Shown here: positions 21,681 to 30,749 of the stretch, piece after piece | Layout of the letters: each line of letters begins with the position of its first letter | How positions within the stretch are numbered: the first letter of the stretch is position 1 | Source of the DNA: Tetradesmus obliquus | Taxonomy: Eukaryota > Chlorophyta > Chlorophyceae > Sphaeropleales > Scenedesmaceae | Reading direction: 5' to 3' | DNA: 64,000 bases | NCBI GenBank assembly: GCA_030272155.1 | Contig: CP126198.1 | Coordinates: forward strand, 2,356,001-2,420,000 | The notes under the pieces: model-generated | What the model was told of the DNA's origin: nothing | Database searches by the model: none | What the model saw: the letters and a program-made list of their open reading frames with translations, nothing else | Translations under genes and position numbers: made by a program

Positions 21681-22350
21681 CTAGGCTGGTGGATTGCTGC
21701 TGCCGGTGCCCCCACGGCCTGAACCTCCTGACTGCTTGGCAGACTGCTTAGTTAGTGCCACAGCCCGAGCAGAGTTGTGCTGCTGCAGCATCTTGTGCAC
21801 ACGACCCTCGGCCTGGATAGGCACGCCTTCCACACCAGCAAGCCCCTGCTCCAGCGCGTGCAGCAGGCCAGGATCGTGCTTAAACTCGCCCTTGGCCACC
21901 AAGAGATCATGGCGTTCAATGAAAAAGTCCAGCAGTCCTCTCTGCGCTGCTGCTATCACTGCCAGGGACTTTCTGCGTACCTCAGGTATGTCACTAGCCC
22001 GAATCTGCTGCTCCAGCGCCTGCTGCGTCTCAAAGAAGTAGGAAAGCACCGGAGCCACTGTCTCATCGTACTCTTTGGCGACAGCTGGTCCGGCTGTGCT
22101 TGCCCGGATGTGCCCCGACTCACACTCCAGATCCAGCATGGAGATTGTGGCGGGAGCCCGTGGCGATCGCCCGAGAGCATGAGGCGCTGCCGGGCTCCGT
22201 CTGAGCTGCTTTCGCTGCCTGGTCAGTCTTATACCTGGCGAACTCATTCTGCAGAGCTGTCAGCCCAGCTGCGAGTTCCTCCGCACTCATGTCTCCCACA
22301 AGCGAGCTGTCGTCGGAGTCGTTAACGCCACGACCACTACGCAGCCGCAT
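21681..22350 (-). pseudogene. Gag-like ORF of the inserted element, frame broken
   Basis: The frame opens at 22350 with MRLRSGRGVNDSDDSS and continues through a helical stretch (ELAAGLTALQNEFARYKTD). After about 22200 the coding signal moves to the next frame (LDLECESGHIRAS, VLSYFFETQQALEQQIRAS, FKHDPGLLHALEQGL) to a stop at 21681. A basic N-terminus followed by a helical domain suits a retroelement gag. No protease, reverse transcriptase or integrase was found, so the element is non-autonomous or deleted. The gag assignment is inferred from composition and position. Confidence 0.45.
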
Positions 22351-22370
22351 GTATTTCCTAATGTACAGTC

Positions 22371-22550
22371 AAACAAAAACGACTGATTGCTGCTGCCCGA
22401 AGGCAGCAGCAAGAAAGAGGCCCAGCAAGGCAGGGCCCTGCTCCTAAAAGCAGGGCCTCACCTAAACCACCATAAGCATAATTGCTACACCCTCCCAGCC
22501 GCCCTATCAGCAGTATCGGCTAGTATAAACGCCGTAAACGGCTAATTTAT
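22371..22550. repeat. Terminal-type direct repeat, right copy
   Basis: Partner of 21050-21223. It lies just upstream of the minus-strand gag-like start (22350), the position expected of a 5' LTR or promoter repeat for that frame. Confidence 0.9.
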
Positions 22551-23155
22551 TGGTCACTGTGAAAGTCAGTCCCTGCGGTTGTCATGACATACGTTTGGCG
22601 CCATTCGCTATTTTAGTCTGCAAGGCGGCAAAACGTATTGAATGATCATACTTGTATCTGCAAGCAAATTACAAACGTTTCAGAACTGCGAATAGCGTGA
22701 AGTCCCAACAACTCTCGTGCGGGCAACTACTCGCAGCGTGGGGTAGGAGGAGCACGCACGTGAGCCGCTGAGACGCAGTTTAGTCTTTGCGGGATCATGT
22801 GAAGACGCCGTTTGAAAGGCGTTGCTTGATGTTGCTCTGTCCCGGGCCGGGCTGACTGGAAGGCAGCCACAGTAGCACGCAATAGCATGCAACAAGCACT
22901 GTTCTTATCAACTGTGCACTGCAGTCCGCTCTCAATCACAAGCCAACAAAAGGCACTCAAAAAGGATGTGGCGTAGTGTTACAGTCACACAGGGCCTGCA
23001 TTGAATGCCCCTAACTGGGCTGGGTGCTGCTGTGCCGCACAGCCAAGTACCCTCCAAAATGTCCTGCCACGGCTCACTGCACAGCTAGCTGCAGTCACAA
23101 GATACACGTGCATAAAGCCCACACTCATCCCACACTACTGCTCAACACTCCTGTC

Positions 23156-24336
23156 TCAGCTAAGTCTCACCTGCACTTCCTGCAGCCACTCCGCCTCCAC
23201 TCTAGTCAGTGTCTCCAGCGCCTTACTGCTGCTAGTCTCAGAGGGCTGCAGAACATGCAGAATGCTGCTGATCTTGTCACTGCAGAGCTCCTGCAATTTG
23301 CGCTGCAACTGCAGGGGCTGGGCAAGGTCACGCGCAGCATTCTGGTAGAAACGGCCCTTGATGTAGTTGCCTTCAAAACGCTCCACGCGGAAGAGCCAAA
23401 TCAGGTGCGTGCTGCTGCTGCTGCCGCTGCTGCTGCTACTGCTGCTGCTGTGCTTGTTGCGGCTGCTTTTGCTGTTGCGCTTGTTGCTGCTGCTGCTCTT
23501 GTTGGTGTTGCGCTTGCTGCTGCTGCCAGCGGCACCACCTGCATATTCAGCAGTAGTAGCAGCAGCTGCTGCTGCCACCTTGAAGCTGGCTGGGTCGCGC
23601 ATGAAGGTGTCTGCATCAACCTCCATGAACACGTGGTCGCCCAGCTCGCATCATCCCCGGCCTCATCCTCATCAAGCCACACGCCAGGCCGGCCATCAGA
23701 TACTGCAGGAGAAGGCTTCTGCACCTTTTGCTTCTTGCTGTTGTCCGCCTCTGCTGCTGCTGCTGCTGCTGCTGCCATGATGGCAGTGCCATGCTTGCGC
23801 TTCTTGCCTGTGCTGGTAGGTGCTGCTGCTGCTGCTGCTGGTGCTGCTGTAGGGATGGCAGCAGTGGTGCCACACGCTGGCACGGCAAGCCCTCTGAGGC
23901 TGCCTGTGATTGCCTGCAGGACAGCCTCAGGCACTGAAGCACCCTCGCGTACTGCTGCGTACAACTGCTTCAGCCCCTGCTTAATGGCTGCTGCCACAGC
24001 TGGGTCTGCTGCAACCCTCAGCAAAGGCACCACGGCAGCTACTGCAGCAGCATGCGCAGCATCTGCCTCGCTGCTCAAAGCCATTGAGAGGTCTGACACT
24101 GGGTCCAGGGCTGCAGTCATGCTGATGGGGGGCTGTGCTGTCCTTGCTGCCTCTAGCAGCACTGGCGCTGGCGCTGCTGGCTGCTGCGGCTGCTGCACTG
24201 CAGTGATTGCCGCTGCAGCTGCGCTTGCGGCAGCACGCTGCTGCGGCCTCGCGCCATCCAGCTGCAGGGCGCCTGCAGGCAATGCAAAGGTGCAGGTGCC
24301 AGAAGAGGCATTATTAACATCGGCTTCACACAACAT
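23156..24336 (-). pseudogene. Ala-rich nuclear-type protein of unknown function, copy A (10-bp deletion)
   Basis: ATG at 24336, 8 bp from the divergent resolvase ATG. The protein starts MLCEADVNNASSG, has a long Ala/Gln-rich region, a basic GKKRKHG nuclear-localisation-like motif, an acidic WLDEDEAGDD patch, Ser/Lys-rich linkers, and a structured C-terminus (FRVERFEGNYIKGRFYQNAA ... ILHVLQPSET ... EAEWLQEVQ). A 10-bp deletion near 23648 relative to copy B shifts the frame after GDD. The C-terminus runs into a good donor (CAG|GTGAGA at 23171), so a short last exon may follow. Adjacency to a viral-type resolvase suggests viral origin, but no family was recognised. Confidence 0.55.
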
Positions 24337-24344
24337 ACACACAC

Positions 24345-25442
24345 ATGCTACGCAGCAACCCCAAACCTCCTGGGAAGTATTGCCTAAGCATAGACCCGGG
24401 GACCCAGAATGCAGGCGTGTGCGCCTTTGACAGCACATCGCAAACCATTGTCTACTGGAATCGACACAAACTGCTGGACGTACACGAGCAGGTAATACGC
24501 AGCACAGATCAGGTGAGGCTCTATCTGGACACAATCACAGACAACGTAGAGGCAGCACTGACATGCAATGACTACTGGATCCTGGTTGAAGAGCAGCCCT
24601 GGGACGCTGACGCCAAGAAGGGCATTGTTTTCAATCTCCAGTTGCAGCAGGCAATAGTGATGTACTTTTTATGCAGAGGCAAGACTGTTCGGGTGTTGAA
24701 TGCCAACGAGCGTTACAAGTTCCTGGGAATCCAAAATTGGCAGCAGATGACCCGATTCTTCCGCAAAGTGAGCACAGCAAATGCTGTGCGGCAGCTGCTG
24801 GAGCTAAGAGAAGACAATGCCTTTGCAGCGCGCAAACATGATGTAAGGGTATGGCAGGCAGCGCGAGAGTCCCAGCATGACATGGCCGACGCCCTGGGGC
24901 AGGTGCTCTGCTACTTCTACAGGAACAGAGATGCAGTAGCGGAGGGCAGGATGGTAGAAGCAGAGCTTACCAACAGGCTGCTGGTGGCCCCTGAGCAGCA
25001 ATTCGCAACCAGCAGTGCACAGCAACAACAGCAGCAGCAGCCTAGCCTGAGATATGACCGCAGCAGCAGCGGTAGCGGCGGCGCAGGGCCTTCGTCTACT
25101 TCCCAGAAGAAGGCAAAGCATGACAGCGCAGCCCGGCACATCCAAGCCAAGGCACTGCTGCAGAAGACACTCACGCAGCTGCAGGCAGAACACTCAGCTG
25201 TTGCCACGCGCGCAAGGCTCAGCGCAGCAGCAGCAGCAGCAGAGCAGCAACGTACAGAAGCTGTATACAGTGTATCACACCCACAGAAACAGCAGAACCC
25301 TGCAGGAGTTCTTGAAATATCTCAGCGACTACAATCAGAAAGGAACCAATCTGTGCAACTTAGCCAACCTCAATGCCAGGCTGTCTCACCTATTGCAGCC
25401 GCCACACGCTCTTCTGTGAAGGTGCTGTACAGAGCAGGGTAG
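24345..25442 (+). CDS. RuvC-like Holliday junction resolvase (poxvirus A22/NCLDV type), copy A
   Basis: The RNase H-fold resolvase signature is clear: CLSIDPGTQNAG near the N-terminus (catalytic D17), WILVEEQPW (E82/E83), NLQLQQAIVMYF helix, and QHDMADALGQ (D179, D182). Such enzymes cut four-way DNA junctions and resolve concatemers during NCLDV and poxvirus replication. The core (residues 1-195) is followed by a long Gln/Ser-rich tail, which viral homologues usually lack. Compared with copy B, 2 bp are missing at about 25195, which shifts the frame in the tail. The tail codons (FLKYLSDYNQKG, NLANLNARLSH) survive in the next frame up to a TGA at 25417. The catalytic domain is intact, so this copy could still be active. 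Its 3' end overlaps the convergent minus-strand gene ending at 25370. Confidence 0.8.
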   Translation: MLRSNPKPPGKYCLSIDPGTQNAGVCAFDSTSQTIVYWNRHKLLDVHEQVIRSTDQVRLYLDTITDNVEAALTCNDYWILVEEQPWDADAKKGIVFNLQLQQAIVMYFLCRGKTVRVLNANERYKFLGIQNWQQMTRFFRKVSTANAVRQLLELREDNAFAARKHDVRVWQAARESQHDMADALGQVLCYFYRNRDAVAEGRMVEAELTNRLLVAPEQQFATSSAQQQQQQQPSLRYDRSSSGSGGAGPSSTSQKKAKHDSAARHIQAKALLQKTLTQLQAEHSAVATRARLSAAAAAAEQQRTEAVYSVSHPQKQQNPAGVLEISQRLQSERNQSVQLSQPQCQAVSPIAAATRSSVKVLYRAG

Positions 25443-28095
25443 GCATAGCTGGCAGCATCGCCCCAAAACTTGGCCCCCAGCTTGTGGCTAGGCTGCTGCC
25501 AAAGCAGCAGGGTCTCGCCAGGCCAGACATATACATCGCACGGCTGCTTGGCCCAGTTGCCGCTCAGCGGCCTGCCGCCAGCAACAAACTCAGCAGCCAC
25601 GCGCACTTGCACGCGCTGCTGCTGCCCAGCTTGCATGTGCAGCCCTTCCTTGGTCATCAGCTGAGCAACAGTGTAGCGGCTGTAGGTGGTGCTGCGGACG
25701 CTGCAGCTGCCACCTAGAGCACACAGCGGCTTGGACAGCTGGCGCCACAGCTTGCTGTTTGGTACCAGCAGCAGCAAGCCAGCACCACGCCGCAGCGTGC
25801 TGGCGCCAGCAGGGCCTGGCGATGCTGTTGCTGTCTGTGCCAGCGCGCCTGCTGTTGACTCGAGTGATGATGCTGCTGCTGTTGGAACTGCTGGCTGTGC
25901 TGCTGCTGGCTCTGCTGCCGCGGCTGCAGTGCCTGCAGTGCGTGCTGACTCTGCTGCAGTTCTTGCTGGCTGTGCAGGCCCCGTTGCTGGACCACCCACC
26001 ATCTGTGTTGGTGGCACTGCTGCTGCCTCCTGCGCAAGCGCAAGCGCAAGGCGGGTGTTGTTGCGCGCAGCAGCTGCTGCACTGTCTGCCATAGCTGCAC
26101 TGGCATCTGCAGCAGCTGCGTTGCCGGCTGCCACGTGCCTCGCTGTGTCTGCAGCTGCCTGCACAGCAGATGCAGCAGCTGCTGCGGCTGTCGCTAGCAC
26201 CGCATCGCTGTGCGCTGCTGGGTTTGCAAAGCTGCTTTTGATGGCATCCCAATCGGCAGCCAGCAAGCACACCACGCTCTGCAGCAGCACTGGGCAGGCA
26301 GGCTTGGAGGGCAGCCTGTCTGCGCCGAACAGCTCTGCATTGCTGGCATGAATGCTCTCACGCAGCTGCTGCAGGTGCGCGTCTGCTTCTGCTGCTGACA
26401 TGTGCTGGTACTGCCAGTCGCAGGCATCCCTGCATGATGCCAGCTGATAGCCGCTGTGCATCAGCGGCACAGTCAGCTTGCGCAGCATCCCGCTCAGGCT
26501 GCCCTCTGCCTCCACGCAGTCGATGATGGACTGCCAGAGGTCCGGGGTGCACTTGTTGAGGCCGTAAAGCTGCGCCAGCTCTGTGGCCTGCTGCAGCTGC
26601 GCCCTGCCTGCCTCATCCAAGCCGGCCACCACGCCGCTGTTGGCCAGGGTGGGGCACCTGTTGCAGCATGCGGAGCAGCAAAGCAGGTCAGGTCAGGGGC
26701 AGTGCTGGTCAACTATTGTCTGCATCTAAACAGACTGGCAGCATGCTGGAGCAGAAATTGTTCCCAGCTGACCACTGCACAAGCCGCACAGGCAAGTCGC
26801 TCATGCCCAGTGCACAATCTCAGGCAGGCTGCTTACCAGCCCAGCAGTAACAGCTTGAAGGTAACAGTCTGCACATCTCTGCCAGCATGTTGCGCGTAGG
26901 GCAGCCGGTGCCCAAAGCCAAACAAGTAGTTCTCTACGTAGGTGCGCCAGGATTGGGCTGCTGCAGAGCGCCCAGCGCGCGCGATGTACCTGCAGGAGCA
27001 ACCCCATGCACATGCATCAATACAAAAAGGATGGATGTGGCATCGTAGCGGCAGCAGCATCACAGCAGCTCCTTTGGGACATGCAGGTCAGCATTAGCCT
27101 GTCACAGCCTGCAGTGCCCCATCATTTCCCTGGCAGAGCACCCAGCTGCAGGTCACTGCAGACTCACAATGAAACAGGCAGGAGAACTCACCATTCCCAG
27201 AAGTCGCTGGAAAGGCTGGCCTTGAGCAGCTGCCTCATAATCAGGAACACCTCGCCAGCATGCATACCGCGGAAGCCGTACAAACTCGGGCGGTTGTGCT
27301 GCTGCATCAGGTCTGCTGGAGGAGCAGTGGTGCCTGCGAGCAGAGTGCAAGCAAGCATTGCCTGATTTACCAAGCCACTCCTGGAACAGCCGCACACATG
27401 CACAAACTGGGTGCAGCAACCATCTGGACTGCTTTGCACTTCTGAATATTTGGGGTCAGAGGCAAAAATTCAAGGATTCGTGCGGCTTAATTGGAAAAGT
27501 GCTTTGCAATCCCATCTTGAATTTTTGCATTCTTGAATTTCCATATATAAGGGTGTGTGGAGAGAGGCTGATTAAGAGTTGTGTCAGCACAACACTGATG
27601 TGGGTTTGGCAGGGGCTGAAAAGGCGGTTATTCAGAATTGAAAAAGCAAGGCGCGGAACAGCTGCACAAGCTGTTGGCGTTGTTGTATGCAGCGAGTGGC
27701 TATTGTCATCGATAGTCATGTTCAAACTGCTACTTCAGGACTTGGCTTTTCAATGAACAGACATTCATAAGACCCAGAAGCAGATCTCACCCTTGGACTT
27801 GTCAAAGCTGTTGCCCAGGAATTTGGCTCCTGCCAGAGCAGAGTTGACCATGCTTGGGGTGACCTCGTCAAAGCTGGCAACATGCTGGAGCCCCCCATAC
27901 GGCAGGGTGAAGCCCATGGCATTGTTCAGAGTGTGCTGAGTGCCAGTGATGTTACCCTCACCACTGCTGCTGCTGCTGCTGCTGTTGCCGCTGCTCCTCC
28001 TTCTGCTGCTGCTGGCTGCACCTGCACAGCTGCTGCTGGAGGGACTGCCCGGCCCCCCGCTGCTGTTTGATAATGGGCTCTGCTGGTGATACTGG
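25370..28095 (-). CDS. Spliced gene of unknown function (G2), copy A
   Basis: The 3' exons join in phase: exon ending 27791 (GNSFDKSKG), 27333-27192 (PSLYGFRGMHAGEVF), 26989-26837 (NYLFGFGHRLPYAQ), and 26657-25370, a 429-codon last exon including the TGA. All introns are GT-AG. The last exon has a helical N-part (YGLNKCTPDLWQSIIDCVEA), a long Ala-rich linker and a C-terminal globular part (KLWRQLSKPL, YVWPGETLLLWQ, KFWGDAASYAYPAL). The 5' portion is unresolved: a frame with a probable membrane helix (LCLASITALAFAVLTYL) and a Ser-rich frame overlap at 27950-28180. No family recognised. It stays open in both duplicate copies. Confidence 0.6.
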
Positions 28096-28179
28096 CTGCA
28101 GGTACGTGAGCACAGCAAAGGCCAGGGCAGTGATGCTGGCCAGGCACAGGCCGCTGCAGGCTGCAGGCAGGATGTCATG

Positions 28180-29877
28180 CTACTCTGGCGTGCCAAAGTC
28201 CATGTAGCCTTTGCAGTGGTAGTACACTGCAGCAAAGCCTGTGCCTAGTGTGGCCTGAAACTGCGTCAGCAGCCCGCTGAGACCCAGCACCCATACTGGT
28301 GGCTCAGCTGACAGCCCTGGTACAGAGCTGTGATCCCAGGTGCCCCGCGCTGTCTCAGCCTGGCGCGAGCCCATGTACAGGTGCTGAGCTGTGGCCAGCA
28401 GGGCCTGTGCAGCCTGCCGCGCCCGGAACGCTGCGCTGGTTGTGGCGAACTGCCCGCCGCTGGTCAGCCTGCTTGGATGAAACCACATGGGGTCGCCGCG
28501 CTCCTTGGAAGGCAGTTGCTGAGCACTGCAGGCAGGGCATGAGTACACAGTAAGGCAACGCACAGTCAGCTGCAAGAGGCAAGTGAACTTGGCTAGACTG
28601 CTGCTGGTATAGGAGAGATACAGTGCCAGCTGGCAGTCAAGCATCCTTCACCACACATGGGCACATGCAGCATCAGCGAAAAGCTGGCGTAGTTTGGGAT
28701 GGTGCCTACTTGATATCCTTGAGCGCTGACAGCAGCTCAGCTTCAAGGTACATGACCTTCTCCACTGCGTTGTTGAAGCTGACTGGCATGGCCTTGAACC
28801 GCGGCTTTGAGGTGCCTGCAAGTGCTGCTGCTGCTCTCTTGCTGCTGCCAGGAGGGCGCCCACCCTGCGACGGGCAGGTGAAAATGCTTCAGGTGCTGGA
28901 CTTGGAGGTGGTTACCATCTGAAAGCAAAAACCTGAAGCATTTTCACCAAGGTACAGCATATGCTTTCTGCAAGCATTTGCCAGCTCTTTGCATCTTCAG
29001 TAGGTTTGTGCAATTGAAGAGCTTCTGCAGGCTGTCTTAGTACACAAAAGTGAGCAGGCAAGTGCTGAAGTTCACCTTGCAGCCCCACCACGCCTCCATA
29101 AGGCGGGTGATGGTCCTAGAGTTTGCAGGCAAAGCCAGGTCAACCTGCACAGGAGCATCAACGGTTAGAGAGATGGCGCCACACCCAGCTGCTGAGCGAA
29201 GCTAAGTACCGCCTGCAAATTCACCTGCAGCTGCTGGATCCTGCCATCAGCATCCTTGTACTCAATGTGGCGCTTGCAAGTGGCCTGCTGCTCTGAAGAC
29301 AGGGCGAGAGTGCGGCCAAGCCACAGTGGTAGCCGCAGTTCCTGCACAAGCTGTGGGGGAGTTAGTAGCCAGTACATTCAACAGGCTAGGAGCTGATGCC
29401 AGCAACACCTGACATACCTGGTCCTGCACGGTGCTGAGAAGCAGCTGCAGCGACATGCCCGCAGCCAAGCTTGCGCAAATCATAGGCTCCCATTGCTGCA
29501 GGTCACCGTTCACGATTATATCAAAGGCATGCACTCCAGCGTGTTGAGCCCTCTGCTGTAGGCGCTGCAAAGCAGCACGCTGGGATGCACTGCTGATGTT
29601 GATGCTGTCAGGCAAATGCTGCAGAGGCTGAATTTGCCTGCCCAAGAGCCCTGCCACAGAAAACACTCTTGCAGAAACTTTGCTTTGTGCAACAGCCACA
29701 TCTTGAGAATCTGCTGCTGAGGTGAGGCTGCTGCTGAAGGCTGCAGACAGACACAAAAGAGCAGACGGGCGCATTCAGCACATCTGCAGCCACACGAGGC
29801 ATGCTAACAGGCGTACGTGTGTTGTATATATGCAGATCACCTTGAACACCGGGTAGCTTCTGCACAGCGAGCAGCAT
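28180..29877 (-). CDS. Six-exon gene of unknown function (G1), 348 residues, copy A
   Basis: Exons 29877-29841, 29740-29418, 29341-29225, 29144-29076, 28864-28710 and 28525-28180 join with consistent phase from ATG to TAG, all with GT-AG borders. Visible features: a Ser/Ala-rich start (MLLAVQKLPGVQ), a helical region, QELRLPLWLGRTLALS, a linker rich in Gly/Ala/Lys, PVSFNNAVEKVMYLEAELL, and a hydrophobic C-terminal segment (VWVLGLSGLLTQFQATLG). The short LPLWL motif recalls GINS subunits, but the rest does not fit. Function unknown. Exact phase agreement over five introns and conservation in copy B make this a real gene. Confidence 0.75.
28877..28948. other. Perfect 18-bp inverted repeat in G1 intron 4
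   Basis: GGTGAAAATGCTTCAGGT (28877-28894) pairs perfectly with ACCTGAAGCATTTTCACC (28931-28948) around a 36-nt loop. It lies within 15 bp of the 3' splice site (exon begins at 28864). The hairpin is conserved in copy B at 42724-42795. Confidence 0.9.
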
Positions 29878-30455
29878 TGGTGTGCTGCTACTGCTTGGTT
29901 TCTGCTGCTGCTGCTGCTTGCTCCTTGTGGTTCCCTAGCTGCTGTCGGTTCGTTAAAGTCGTTGAACGTCCTTAGTTAGCATATTAAAGTGCTCCTCAAG
30001 CTGCATCGCTACTTTCACACGACAACACCGGATGCGTCTGATGCCCCTCGTCGCAGTTCGGTCGCCTGAACAATATTTCTATGGGTGCCACGCCAGTCTG
30101 AAGACATGTTTGCAAACCAAATGCTGGAAGAAGTATTTCAACACATTATAAAGTCTTGCTGCCTGATCACATTCCCTGCCAAGAAACAGAAGGTCACCAG
30201 TTACAATAACAACTCTGAATGAACATTCAGCAGCCTCCCCCTTGCCCCATGTGGGGGAGTGGGCCTGAGCTCCTTTGCAATCAACACAAGAATGCCTGCA
30301 CAAGACACCAAGCGCTGTACATGACGCTGTTGAACAGCAAGAAAACACTGCAGCCAAGTTGCATCATGCAGTGCACACTGCTGGCACCTACTAGCCTGAG
30401 GCCTGCAACAACACCTCAACTGCACACCATAATGCTAGTGACATGACACAGACCC

Positions 30456-30647
30456 CTATTCTGACTCGCTACCGATATCTACATCATCAAACAGCAGCTC
30501 CTCTACCTCTGCCACCAATGATGGGTCTAGCTGCTGCAAAATCTCTGATAAATATCCCTGCTTGTCAGGTTCTAGGGTATACACCACCCCTGCCACTCCA
30601 GCAGGCCGTGGCAGCTTCTGCACCCTGCGCTGAAGGCTCAGCGGCAT
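30456..30647 (-). CDS. Small acidic-tailed ORF or last exon, 63 residues, copy A
   Basis: ATG 30647 to TAG 30456. It begins basic (MPLSLQRRVQKLPRPAG) and ends strongly acidic (VEELLFDDVDIGSESE). A good acceptor (TTCACAG near 30690) lies upstream in the same frame, so it may be a last exon. It is unchanged in copy B (44490-44299). No family recognised. Confidence 0.5.
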   Translation of the reverse strand: MPLSLQRRVQKLPRPAGVAGVVYTLEPDKQGYLSEILQQLDPSLVAEVEELLFDDVDIGSESE

Positions 30648-30749
30648 GTGCAAGTTGCGCTGCTGGTTAAAGTAGAAGCTGTGAATAATAAACAAACGAC
30701 GCACACGCTGTTTGCACGTTGCAAATCGCCAAGCCAATATGGCTATGCC

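Larger units (their letters stand above)
20948..22550 (-). mobile_element. Retroelement-like insertion with TTTAT target-site duplications, two tandem units
   Basis: Absent from the matching site in copy B, where CATG-TTTAT-TGGTC is uninterrupted (TTTAT at 36451-36455). Here TTTAT occurs at 20948-20952, 21219-21223 and 22546-22550. Between them lie a short unit (20953-21218) and a long unit (21224-22545). On the plus strand both units begin ACTATCGCCTT and end CGGCTAA, and both share a ~175-bp right-hand block (21050-21223 and 22371-22550). The long unit carries a minus-strand gag-like frame. The ends are neither TG...CA nor terminal inverted repeats, so the class (LTR/TRIM, Penelope-like or other) is unresolved. 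Confidence 0.75.

Noticed and set aside
20953..22545. Helitron, because the element ends in CTAA just after a GCCGT/ACGGC hairpin
   Set aside because: The empty site in copy B shows a 5-bp TTTAT target duplication, which Helitrons do not make, and the 5' end lacks a TC start at the junction.
20953..22545. Canonical LTR retrotransposon
   Set aside because: The direct repeats do not begin TG and end CA, the left unit extends past the shared block with unrelated sequence, and no primer-binding site or polymerase frame was found. Left as unclassified.
23024..24430. 468-codon plus-strand open frame
   Set aside because: Its composition is CTG-repeat-driven; the minus-strand frame has structured segments, a nuclear-localisation-like motif and a start codon paired with the resolvase. 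The plus frame also overlaps the resolvase start.
25686..26351. Ala-rich plus-strand frame opposite G2
   Set aside because: Mirror of the Ala-rich linker of the minus-strand G2 exon, which is anchored by in-phase splice junctions.
29225..29341. GINS Psf2/Psf3 subunit, suggested by LPLWLGRTL
   Set aside because: Only the short LPLWL motif fits; the flanking order of strands and helices and the rest of the 348 residues do not match GINS subunits.
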